DNA from: Henckelia pumila
Lineage: Eukaryota; Streptophyta; Magnoliopsida; Lamiales; Gesneriaceae
Length of the DNA: 64,000 nt
NCBI RefSeq assembly: GCF_033568475.1
Contig: NC_133122.1
Span: forward strand, 165,690,130 to 165,754,129
Reading direction: 5' to 3'
Position numbers and translations under genes: made by a program
The notes under the pieces: model-generated
The model's database searches: none
Seen by the model: only the letters and a program-made list of their open reading frames with translations
Told to the model about the DNA's origin: nothing
Part shown: positions 25,197 to 35,886 of the stretch, piece after piece
Layout: each line of letters begins with the position of its first letter
How positions within the stretch are numbered: position 1 is the stretch's first letter

Positions 25197-25622
25197 TTAG
25201 AATTGTTCAGAGGCTTGCTCAAAATTATTCCTACTCTTCGTAGCTTTCTTTCGTCCTGCTCTCAAAGCCAATTCGGTCATTAAGAAGAATTGATAGGATC
25301 AATTTCTTCATTCAATCTTAACAAAAATTTCTTCTATTTCTTAAGTGCGTTTTAGAATAGGAACAGGAAATCTGGTCGTGGACCTGATTTGAAGAAAGAA
25401 GGAAAAATCCAGTTGATTGTTCGTAGGGATATACAACAAGAGCTATTTTCGATTTTTCGAAATAGTTGGAGTCCAGTGAATTTGTTCACCGAAGGTATAA
25501 CTTCATAAACTCCCTACTAATGATTATTTAAACCATACGAGTGTCCAAACTTATTTTGAACGTCAAAATAAAATTTTAAACTTCCGCTGCGTCTTGGGTA
25601 CGAGAGATCTGGTATCCCAACA

Positions 25623-26226
25623 TTTTGTTGCAATGTCCACATCGAAACTCCTTATCACTATGAGGAAATTCTCCTGACCCGTTAGAGGAAGACATCGTAG
25701 TTGATCTTTTAAATGATTGACCCTTCGGTCCCAATGAACTAGAGTCTTTAATACACTTGATTAACTCTCTTTGCTTCCTACTTGATGGACCGTATAAATT
25801 TAAGAGAGCCTCTCTAAAATGTTCTCATCTAAGCTGACCAAAATGTTGTTGCAAAACCACATAAGTGGATTGCCACAATTCTCGAGTTCTTTCCTGTAAA
25901 TTTAGGTCAACTATTAAAATTTTCTCTTATGCCCAAAACTAAGTGTGGCAAAGCACTGTTTCATCTGATCCACCCAAAGCATAACTTGATCAGCAGTTTC
26001 TCCTCCTTTGAGGGGCTGAGGACCTATCTTGACATATTCAAGAATATTGACTCTTACTTGATTCTGTTGTCCTTATTCGGAATTAGAATCATGCTTTTTA
26101 TCTTGTCGGACACAACCATCATCATCATGTCTACTCTAGATACCACGATTATTGCCTGCCATCTGGAATCAAAACACAATTCTAAATCCCAAAACTGATA
26201 CTATGTCCCACAGAATCCTATTGCAT
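25623..26226 (-). pseudogene. Element A gag remnant
   Basis: The minus strand continues the gag gene interrupted at 12693. It holds the first zinc knuckle, CGHCNKRHPTEKC, part of which lies on the other side of insertion C. It then runs into decayed gag sequence that corresponds in position to B gag. No intact frame is left. Confidence 0.6.
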
Positions 26227-26238
26227 GCTATGATACCA
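26227..26238 (-). other. Element A primer-binding site (tRNA-iMet type)
   Basis: The minus strand reads TGGTATCATAGC four bases inside the 5' LTR. It matches the usual plant initiator-tRNA-Met primer site TGGTATCAGAGC with one difference. Confidence 0.75.
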
Positions 26239-26242
26239 TAAA

Positions 26243-27668
26243 TGTAGTGACCCGCACTGTGATCACCTACTAATCAAAAACTTAGGCATGCAATTAAATA
26301 ATAAGTAATCATAATCAGAGTAAATGCAGAAACTTAAATAACTTAATATCAGAAAGGTAAAACCTAGTGGCTAACCCTGCAATCTTGTCTTGGTCACCAC
26401 CTAATCTCCAAATCATCAGAAGTACTACCTTCAACTTCCCCATCGAATGGGGTGTCCAAACAACAGAAAATAACTGGACGTGATCATAAAACGCTCAGTA
26501 CGAGAGTATGAGTATACATTATTATATCTGCATGTATGCAAGTGTACGGATACCATGACTCAAGGTCAAGATTATCTGGTCAAGAACAGACTAGGGCCCT
26601 GGGTATATAGCACGGTGTGCCGTCTCTTCAGGAGGTGACCTACATACCCAACTGATGGTGACCTGACACAAGTCTACGTGTCCAACCAATATTGGTGACC
26701 TGACATGAGCCATGTGTCCAACCATCCACTGACAAGATAGGGTAAACACCCTACTACAGGATATCACAAGGGTACAAGCTCAAGATGATTATGCATGAAG
26801 CATAATAACATGTCATAATATATGCAGATAAAATCATTCCATATAACAATGCAACACATAATACATGCATACTCAATCAGGGTATCTCGAATAGTACTTT
26901 CGTACATTAAAAACTAGGCAAGCTACATCAACTCTATGTCCAAGACTATATTTACAAGATCACTATATCACTAAACAATATCTAAAAACCTTAATTTAGC
27001 TAATAGATACTCCCAAACTATTTATAGGATCTTGAGTATACCTCCGTCCGTCGTTAGCCCTTTGTTTTCGAATGTCCCAGAACTTGGGCACAACACCGCT
27101 ACGACTTCTGAACGCGTCGCCAAGACTTGCCCCTCGACTACTATGGCTATAAAGCCCATAAACTACTCAAGAGACGAGATTGGAAGGTTGGAAATGAGCA
27201 AGAAATTGTGATCTCGGACCCTATATTTATAGAACACGATCGGAAGCTCCGAACGCCAGATCGGAAGCTTCTATCTGCGCATGCATGCCACGTTTTGGAC
27301 GGCTACGATCGGAAGCTCCGATCTGCACTTTGGAAGCTCTGATCTGCACTTCGGAAGCTCCGATATCTATGCATGCAGCTACGTGTTCAACCCACAAAGA
27401 CACTTGGTTCTATTCGAGTTTGGAAGCTCCGAACTGGTTCGGAAGCTCCGATCTAATCACTCCTTCCGAACTGTTTTTGGGTGTTTCCAAACTGGTTTGG
27501 GACCCCCGAGACCCTCCCTAACATTTTCGGACGTTTCGGATCTTATTTTCCACTTATTTTCACCAAATAATGGCTCTTTAAACATGTTTTGACACTTTTA
27601 AAATTTTATGTCTTTTGCTAACATGTTTAAAATCACTTAATCTTTTAAAATAGAACCGGGCTACTAAA
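26243..27668 (-). repeat. Element A right LTR (its 5' LTR)
   Basis: This 1426-bp LTR is the uninterrupted partner of 794-9457. On the element strand a TATAAATA box lies at 27224-27231, and an array of TCGGAAGCTCCGA-type dyads lies directly upstream of it (27238-27545). Many substitutions separate it from the left copy, so A is older than B and G. Confidence 0.85.
27238..27545. promoter_or_regulatory. CpG-dense dyad array in U3 of A (right LTR)
   Basis: This is the matching array in the 5' LTR of A. It has one extra dyad unit compared with the left LTR near 27330-27360, so the array changes copy number. Short frames here are by-products of the repeats. Confidence 0.5.
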
Positions 27669-28068
27669 GATGAGCTCCGGGAAGGACCTTTCCAAAAAAT
27701 TAAAGTTAAAATGACCAAGGTCATATGCTTGTTGTACAACGAACTCCTGATCCCGGGAAACAAATTATGTTCTCGTAATTATGATGTTGCCACAATTGCA
27801 TATATCTCATCACCCAAATGACAAGTTTTACGATAAGTTTATGTTATGTCTTTGCATTATGTCCTATATTTCATACACGATATATATGTGTGCATTTTTT
27901 TGTTGAGTCTTTAGACTCAATATACTTGAATGATGCAGGTAATGATGTTTTAGATGATTTTATTGACGATTGTGGAATTGGACCTGAAGCGGAGCAAACG
28001 ATCGGGTGGGCAGGATATGCATGAGTGTGTTGTCAGAAGAATTTTATGTCGTGCACACTTTAGTTTAT

Positions 28069-29472
28069 TGATCGAGAAAATACTACCACTGAAAATGAAC
28101 TCAAATAAATCTATCAATTAAGCTCGAATAAATCGCAAGTGCACGAGTCAAGTTATAGTATAGTGTACAGAGTACGAGTATCGTCCCACGGAGATTGATT
28201 TGTGAAAAAATTACTCAAGTATTATTCTTTAGCTAATTAAGATGACATGAGAATAAATTAATAAACTAACATAAAAGAATGAAACAAAAATAAATTATAT
28301 TCAAAAAATAAATAAACAATTGTTAGGATCTCGGTTCACCAACCCTTTTTCTTCTCTAATGATTAAATTTCAATTCTCAAGTCATGCTTCTGACGGAATT
28401 CCCTAATCTATCAATATACTATGTCGAGCTATATTAATCTAACTAACAAAATGCAATAACCAGGTGTCCTTGCGTTATTTAGCAATTGCAATTGCATTAA
28501 TGAATGGTGAAATCCAATAGCTTTCGATCTATTGGACTATAACTATCAACATGTATCCAACCTCATATGTCTATGCAAGTTTTAGATCCATGGATTATAT
28601 TACACTATCATGTTATAAAATCTTCTTTCAGTATCAGTTATAACACATAAAATCAATTTGAAGTTGATCAATCTCCAAATAAACAATAAACACAATAATA
28701 TAATCAAGAACGCTTAAAAATCAAATTCAATCTTCAAAAAAAAAATCAAAATAAAGTTTTTGGAGTAGGATCCCCTAAATCCCAAAAAAAAAAAAAAAAA
28801 GAGAAAAGAGAAAACTAGTAGTTGCGGTTCTTGAGTTCTTCTTGTCTTCTCTCTCGCTCACGCCCTTCATTTCTTGGCTTGATAGCGGCTTCTCTCCTTC
28901 TCAATCTGATGCCCCTTTCTCGCGTCTGATATGTCTCTTTTATATGTGGTAGAAAGCCCATCAAATAAAGCCCCAAAAAAAATCGCAACTTTTAATTTTC
29001 GAAAATTAAGATTTTTCCAATCCGCGTCGCGCCTAGGCGGTAAAAAAATCCCGCCTAGGCTCCCAATGTTCTGTCCCAAAAATTTGTTTCTCGCATATGC
29101 TCTTCTATAGCGCGCAACAATTTTCAAAAAATCATATCTCACAATCTAACCGTCAGATCAAGCTGAAATTTTGAGAGAAGCTTTAAAACATCGTGATCTA
29201 CAATCTGGAAGGTGGAGATTGGATTTGGATCCTTAATCATTAAAAATTAATTTTTGACAATTGCTGCTCCGTAATTCATTCTTGTGGCTCTACTCTTGTT
29301 CCAAATTCTTGATTTCTTCACAAATTCCTACAAAAACCGACCCGGAGAGTGAAATACACAAACATGAAATAAATCACAATAAAAACACATAAAAACACAA
29401 TGAGACAATACAAATGCATGCAAAATAGACATAAAAATTACATAAAATAATGCACACAAAATGAACTTATCA
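28069..29472 (-). mobile_element. Element F: Athila-type solo LTR
   Basis: The TSD TTTAT (28064-28068 and 29473-29477) bounds 1404 bp. On the minus strand it starts TGATAAGTTCATTTTGTG and ends TTTCTCGATCA. The CGTGGGACGATACTCGTACT stretch (minus strand) is typical of Athila/Tat LTR 3' ends. No internal region is present, so it is a solo LTR inside the right part of E. It contains a CpG-rich hairpin at 29031-29060. Confidence 0.8.
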
Positions 29473-29665
29473 TTTATTCGGAAGGAAAACAATTTTTGTT
29501 TCTTTTACTGTTGGTTTAGGCTGGCAAACGATGTGAGGATTATTTCATTCAGATTGTTGGTGCACATATACCTCTTTTAATTAAACCTTTTTATTTCCGC
29601 AAATTTTCCCAATTTTTTTTAAAAGAATGTATGTTTAGTAGGTCCTTGAGTTTTGGGACGTTACA

Positions 29666-30888
29666 TTATCTGGTCTTGAATGATGAGTCTTCCCATCGCC
29701 TTCTCTATTTTTCTATTGTAATTGTATCCAACTTAGTTTGAACTAGTAATTTGCGCATGCGAAAATTCGTGTGCATGTATAATTTAAGTTATATCTAAAA
29801 CTAATAAACATTTTTTTATATTTTTAAACTGGCAAAATAAAGTTGAAAGATGGCAATTATAATTAGTAAGACATATTTTTGTCCATCCATTAATTTGATC
29901 AAAGTTTTATTTTAAGGAGTTCATGCATTATTATATAGTATAGAAGTATGGATATAGTTTTATGTTTCATTCTAAAAAATAAATCGGCACCACTATAAAA
30001 ATTCAGAAAAGTGAAAAACCCACTGTGTATACTAATTGTTTTTTAGGTCTTGTAATTTTAGATATCGAGCACAAAACCGGTTATAAATGAGATAGTTTGG
30101 TCTTTTTTTTTTTAATAAATAAATGAGTTAAATGTGCTTGGATTTTATTTTTTTAAAAAAAGAAATAGATGATATCAACCTTTAATTTATAGATATAGAC
30201 AAACAAGTGAGGAAAAGATAAATCATAAGCGCGGTACTTGAACAATGGAAGGGAAAATTTGAAAAAAAAAAAATTAAGCTAGAGAGTTTGGTATATAAGT
30301 CATTTCAATACTATTTTTAAAATAATTAATTAATAAAACTAAAATACCCTTATGAGAAAGTTCGCAAAATATAGAATCTGATAGAATGTAACGGTCTATT
30401 GTTTGTTTGGATCAGGCAAAAATATTAAAGGAAAATGCCAAGAATCAAAATCAACATGTGATCAACTTCTTGATTTGAATTAAATTTTAAAGAAGGAAAA
30501 GAAAATTTTGAGATTAAGAAACACATAAAAACACATAAAACTTGTTTTTTTAAGTAAAAAAATGAATTTAAAGAAAGGTTGAAAAAATGAATTTAAAGAA
30601 AGGTTGCAGATACTCAGTTGAAATTATTTCGTTCAACTGCTGCATGAAGAAAAGAAACAGTACAACAATCCAACCTCATTGTAAATTTAACGAAGGTTAA
30701 GGATTCTCGACTTAAAACATTCATTCTTGGATGATGATACCTACAGATAATTCAATACAACATGCAAGGCAAATGAACGTTTGTACTTTTCCAAAATCAC
30801 CTTACACTACAAAAAAAATTAGAACCTTCCCAAAATCAGTGTTTTGCCACTTCAACGTGATCTGAAGATTTTTGAATTTAAAGAGAAT
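29666..30888. other. AT-rich intergenic stretch
   Basis: I see no gene here. A 25-bp tandem duplication (AAAAAATGAATTTAAAGAAA...) lies at 30557-30581 and 30582-30606. The right part is probably the 3' UTR and downstream region of the RING gene. A plus-strand frame at 30844-31188 is the antisense of the RING exon. Confidence 0.6.
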
Positions 30889-32940
30889 TCAAGAACTGTT
30901 TGTGGAAGGAAGATAAACCCTAAATATGTTTTTCAAAGTGATTTTCCCCCTACACGTCGGGCATTTGTTCTGAGCAGCTATGGCGTTTCTGATGCACACC
31001 TTGCAGAAAATGTGACCACACTTTGTCGACATCTCCTCCACCAACGGGCCCATGCAAATTGGGCAGTTGAATGTAGGTTCCTTTGGTGGTGGCGGAGGCA
31101 ATGTCCTACTCCATCCTTGTTTTGGCTGAAAGTTGTAAACAATGTAACTAGTCAATCTGATACTGACTTCAACAACAAAACAGCCTGACGTGGGGATATA
31201 GACATAGAACAACACATGCATGTTGATAAACCCAAAAGAGACCAGCTCAGAAAACAAGTAAAAAGCCAAACAGTATGTTCAATATATCAAAAAAAGAGCA
31301 AGTCAAAAAGATAAGATCTATAAAGCAAAACCTATTATGGTAAATGATGCAGAAACGAAAGGACCCAAGTAGGAAGTTGCTGAACAATACAAAGCTACGA
31401 AGACCCAAAAAAAAAAACTACAAATACAAATAATATTCAGTCCTCGATCAAGATTTTAGATGGAAAAAACAGGTACACTCGAAACTTTTAAAACAAGTAC
31501 ATCCCAAAATCACGCAGTGCGTTGTGTCGCTATTTATTTCAGTTCATTCCAAAAATAAGTTTAAAATAAGTCGAGCTTGAGCTTAAAATTGATTACTCGG
31601 TCAAGTTCGAGTTCGAGTTCGAGTTCGAGCCCGAGCGGATTAATTAATCGAGCTCAAATTGCACGGTACTCGACTCGGCTCGGCTCAACTTTTATGCACC
31701 CTAGATCAAACCATGCAATTTTGATATGTGTGCCAAAAAAAAAAGAAAAAAAAACTGAAGATATCAATCACAACCAAAGTAAATTGGAACATATATGCGC
31801 ATGTATTCACCAGAAATACAAGAGCAAAGCATATTCTAGTTTTCACTAGAATTATACAAAGATTGCACGTGACCAGCATTCAGCAGAGACAATTTGTTAC
31901 CATGAAATTGCTACTGTCTTCCAGATTTACGTAATTGCCGGAATTTGCGTTTGTTTGGTTTGAAAGGCAACTTGTCTGGTTGCTTTGAGGTGACCTTTCT
32001 TCTGTAAAAGTTATATCATAAACAATTTCATAGAAAGTAAAACTGGTAGGGAAACAAAAAAAGCAAAAAAAAAAAACTAAACAATTCACTTCAACTAGCA
32101 TTGATAAATTAAAAAAATGTAATAAATAAGCTCAATCAAATTTACAGATTCAGCACAATAGCCAGGGACTTCCTAGAAGCTAGTGGACAATACGATGTTT
32201 GAATTGAAATATTCGGCGAAATAACATAAATAGTTTCTATCTGACCCCTGGATAGGAGTTATTTGGATCATCAAGTAGCTATAATGAATACCTGAAGTAA
32301 ATGTTATTCCACAGTAACTTTCCAAGAAAATTTAAAATTCTACAAAGCACAGAGAAAACCAAGTAAATTTTTTTTTAAGATATCCGTCATTCTGCACATA
32401 TATTTTTTCTTGAATAATGTCATGTATTTATAGTATTATGATATGATTATGATTTTAAAGTCAAATCTCTAACTTCTCCTCATAGCACACTCTCATCAGT
32501 AAAATAAGCACCACGCCACAGCTGAAAGCAAAGTTTACAGAATACACGTGCATTACCAGCTTCAACATCGACAACAACAGGAAGCCCACGATTCTTTCTA
32601 GAATTAATTTTTGCCTGAGAAACAATTTAGAGATGAATGTTGTTATACTGATGGAGTTCACAACAATTAAAGAGCAGAAGTAGAGTCAGAATAAGAGTTC
32701 TTGTACTTCAGCAAATGTTCTTGGGGAAGATATAATGACATCATCATCATCATCATATGCTTCAAGATCAATTGGTGCATCCAGCATAATTGTTGCTTCT
32801 TGCCTGTCCTGTGACGTAGTGTGAGTTGAAGTCCCTTCCCAACCCTGGTTTTCAGATGGAGGCACCACATTAAGATCAACATCTAACCCTGGCATCCTCA
32901 ATCGACTCTCTGTGTGCCTCAAATCCCCATCACTGCTCAT
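30889..32940 (-). CDS. RNF4-like RING-type E3 ubiquitin ligase (possible SUMO-targeted ligase)
   Basis: Four coding exons with GT-AG borders: 32940-32707, 32614-32557, 32001-31901 and 31125-30889, giving 209 aa with matching phases. Residues 152-189 form a C3HC4 RING (CPICMGPL ... CGHIFCKVC ... CPTCRGK). The acidic stretch DDDDDVIIS (63-71) and VVVDVE (91-96) resemble SUMO-interaction motifs, and DVDLNVVPP (20-28) is a plant-family signature. The order acidic N-terminus, SIM-like motifs, C-terminal RING fits the plant RNF4-like group, thought to ubiquitinate SUMO-modified nuclear proteins. The start is the first ATG of exon 1. The substrate is unknown, and STUbL activity is inference. Confidence 0.85.
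31569..31704. repeat. TTCGAG-rich segment in the last intron of the RING gene
   Basis: Four tandem GTTCGA hexamers lie within a TCGAG- and CGGCTC-rich stretch that ends TGCACCCTAG. The sequence style matches 39395-39850. It is probably a decayed non-autonomous transposon. A poly-Ser frame here is an artefact. Confidence 0.5.
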
Positions 32941-34960
32941 TTTAAAGGTTTTGCGAGTGCTTGAATCCCCTGAAAATCATCAGCGCCACACCAAAAATTA
33001 GGCAAATTGATGTCATATTCGTAAGAGGACTCAAATCTTAAAAAGATATAATTCAATAGTTAAAAAAATCAGTAAACAAAAAGATGCCATGAAATCATTT
33101 ATTATGATGAATAAATCTTTTATTAGAAGTCCCTACAATTTGAAACACAAATCTAAAGGTATTTAGGGCATAAAGAAACTCGATCTTTCGTGCCAAGAGT
33201 TTTATCTAAAAGTCTATCATGGATTTTGACAAATTATAGAAAATTTCTTTTGGTAAATAAAGCCGGGAAAAAAAAAAAGACAGCCAGATATTACTCATTA
33301 ATAAACAAGAAATTTACATCCTCCACCGTTCAATGAAGTTTCTTCCTTGAAACTAAGCAAAGGTTAAAACCTTTGAACAAAAGATGGGCTTTCCTGCTTT
33401 CGCACAATCACCTTGTTAAGTATCGCTGAAATTTATACCTATAATTCAGCCATTGGAGCTCTCTGCTATTTCTAGAGTAAACTCTAAGACCCTTGCATCT
33501 GACCTTTATCTAAGATCTGCCAGTTGGGGCACACTGATGCCCGTCCTTTAGTGTTTTAGACATTACCTAATTTGTTCAAAGTTTCCAGAATCCACAAAGT
33601 CCCATCTTTCATCAGCATTCGCCTTCAGGGCAGCCATTCCTTCAGATAACCATTGTCTGATAGAGGCAGTGTTCCTTCTTATTTAGCCACTTGGATCCCA
33701 GGTATAGGAACTTCCTTGGTTCTCTTCTTCCTTCTATTAATATTGCTAAACCCAGACAGAGAATCTCAACAATTTATCAAAGCTGCATGCTTCCAAGACA
33801 AGGGCTGATTAAATTATGTTTCTCAACCCTCAGACAGCCCTAGCACTTTCATTTTCATTTTCATCAAAGTCCTGTATAAATGTGTCCTTAATGTAAAGGT
33901 ATGTGTGTTGTCAGAGTCCATACGACCATGAATGTTGAGTTTTGGTTATCATATTTTAGTTGTCCAATAGAATCTTTGCAAATTTGCATTGTACAATCAT
34001 GGCACACGTTCCTTACTGAAACATCTCTTTATGAATCAAATCGTAGACCCTGCACTAAGACTATGAAAAGAGAAACAGGACCTCTAAACTTCCAAACTCA
34101 CGACTGACAAACCGGCGAAAAGTCTATGTTCACTAACATGGCTCCCCTCATTTCTGTAGTGACCATCTCCAGCTTAAACCACAGACACTCTCATTCATGT
34201 GTCACTAAGTCAACTGTCAAGATACTCCTTCATGTCTAATGCGCGTATCCGATTCATAACTTATATAAAACCGTGAATATTATCTGATTTTGAAAGATTC
34301 CAAAGCAATTTAAACATGTCCCCTCTGATATTCCCATCACTTCATCAGAAGTAGAGGCCTAAAAATCAAGACTTAACACACACACACACACACATTTTGT
34401 CTTTCCTACTGTTCTTAATTGTCCATTTTATTTTAAAAAAGATCATCTCTCAAAGAAAACAACCATAACTCGTAATGTATTACCTGAGAGAATGAACAGG
34501 AATCACAACTTCGAATTTCTTTAAATCTTTAAAATGTAAAATTACAACGAAAAGCCACCAGAGTATTAATTAACTCTCCTAACATAAAATATCAAAAGAA
34601 AGAAGATGAAACTTTAAAACCCCGATTTAGTACCCCTAACATCAGATGGGAAAAATTAAAAATAAATAAATAATTACTTGATAGACCTCAATTCTATTGA
34701 AATACACATTGCAGACGATCAACAAGAATCGGTTCTGAAACAAAAGAGTAAAGCCCGAACCAGAGAAATTAACGATAATCGAAACCCGCAACAAATAAAC
34801 AATAACAAAACAAGAATTATTCATGGAAAAGAAGAAACTAACCCGGTTTGCTCCAAGAAAGAAGTGAAAGGACAGCATTTATATATTAGTAATCCATCAT
34901 CACTGCGATGCGAAGGAAGGTTGAACAATTCGCGTGTGCGTTCATTGGGAAAGAAATAAA
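32941..34960 (-). other. Probable 5' UTR intron and leader of the RING gene
   Basis: Upstream of the ATG, the minus strand shows a good acceptor (GATTTTCAG/GGGATTC, about 32971) and, near 34850, a possible donor (AAACCG/GTTAGTTT). A 5' UTR intron of about 1.9 kb is therefore possible. The stretch holds an (AC)n run at 34377-34395 and no coding sequence I recognise. Confidence 0.35.
34377..34395. repeat. (AC)n microsatellite
   Basis: This is an AC dinucleotide run of about nine units. Confidence 0.9.
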
Positions 34961-35038
34961 GAAACAAGGAAAGACAACAGGCGGTAAACCAAAAGACTTA
35001 TTGCTGCAATAGCAAAGGAATGTTTTTTTTAAAAAAAA

Positions 35039-35057
35039 ATTCTTAATTTATTTTCAA

Positions 35058-35093
<36 letters not shown>

Positions 35094-35110
35094 TCTTAAT
35101 TTATTTTCAA

Positions 35111-35145
<35 letters not shown>
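35039..35145. repeat. Duplicated AT-microsatellite unit
   Basis: The unit AATTCTTAATTTATTTTCAA followed by a long TA run occurs twice in tandem (35039-35090 and 35091-35145). The rest of 34961-35886 is AT-rich and shows no gene. Confidence 0.85.
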
Positions 35146-35147
<2 letters not shown>

Positions 35148-35886
35148 TCTAAATTTTATTTTTCACAAAAACTTTTATCGATTGTCGAAATTATTTAACT
35201 AAATAACCAACCATCATTTTGAAATATAACCTTCTCAAATTTTTTTTTTGTTTAGACTTTATGTTTCTTTTGTAATTGAATGTCATTTTGCAAAAAAAAT
35301 TTCAAGAAAGATTATAAATAAAAAAATTTATTTGATCTAGATCATTTTTCAAACTATCTACCAATCAATTTGTGATATTCCACCCATCTCATAAAAAAAA
35401 ATTTAAGTTTTATGTGAAAAATATTATTGTTTCATTGTATACATGAGTTGACGAATGTTGTCGAGCAAGAGCATTGTAAAAAAAAAAATTTAAAATTAGT
35501 TAATATAAAAAATTATATAGAATTTATAACAACAAATAAAATTTTAAGATAATACAATTTTTTTAATAATAATTGTTAAATCAAATCAAGATAAATTCGA
35601 TATGGAACAATAACACTTAAATGATCTCAGATCTAATAAACATATGATACATAGTTGTTGACCTTTTAACCAAATCAAATCAGTACAAGAGCAACTAAAC
35701 AATGCTTATGTGTTTCACAGCAAGCAATTAAAAAAAGCGAAAAATAGAATATATCAAAACACAGTGATCATGCACTGCCAAAATGCACCATATGAATTAA
35801 TTAAGTATGTATGTATCAATTCAAAACAGCTTTCGAAAGAAGTTTTTGCATCCATGCATCAACAAGTTCATCATGAGTTGTCTTAA

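Larger units (their letters stand above)
12694..25622 (+). mobile_element. Element C: SIRE/Maximus-like Copia solo LTR, split by D
   Basis: The TSD TTTTG (12689-12693 and 25623-25627) bounds a sequence that starts TGTTAGAGTAGGTGCCC and ends TCTTGGGTACGAGAG...ATCCCAACA, both typical of SIRE-type LTR ends. With Athila D removed, the two parts (12694-13515 and 24692-25622) give one LTR of about 1.75 kb and no internal region. It is therefore a solo LTR left by unequal recombination. It sits in the zinc-knuckle codons of A gag. Confidence 0.8.
794..27668 (-). mobile_element. Element A: degenerate Ty3/gypsy chromovirus-like element, outer layer
   Basis: The element is bounded by a GATGA TSD (789-793 and 27669-27673). 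LTR sequence beginning TGTAGTGACCCGCAC starts at 794 and again at 26243. Between them lies minus-strand gypsy coding sequence too decayed for long frames. A primer-binding site and a polypurine tract sit at the expected places. The left LTR holds element B (965-8203), and the gag zinc-knuckle region holds C (12694-25622). Without the insertions, A is about 6.7 kb. The last base triplet of the right LTR is AAA instead of the expected ACA. Confidence 0.85.
266..29665 (+). mobile_element. Element E: old gypsy-type solo LTR, split by A and F
   Basis: Three pieces, 266-793, 27669-28068 and 29473-29665, join into one LTR-like sequence of about 1.1 kb once insertions A and F are removed. The right end reads TTTTGGGACGTTACA, a usual end of plant gypsy LTRs. 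The middle piece has the GAGTCTTTAGACTC and TGATGCAGGTAATGATG stretch often seen near the 3' end of Tekay/Del-type LTRs. The left end is uncertain (TATAAGACCC, perhaps a decayed TGTAAGACCC). No matching TSD or primer-binding site was found, so solo status is inferred. It is the oldest layer of the stack. Confidence 0.45.

Noticed and set aside
30844..31188. Plus-strand frame of 114 aa
   Set aside because: It is antisense to the RING exon and its intron; the minus-strand reading gives a complete C3HC4 RING with splice sites.
33300..34150. Stretch with higher GC than its surroundings in the presumed 5' intron of the RING gene
   Set aside because: Could be an exon or an old retroelement piece, but no frame on either strand gave a recognisable protein, and no ends or duplications were seen.
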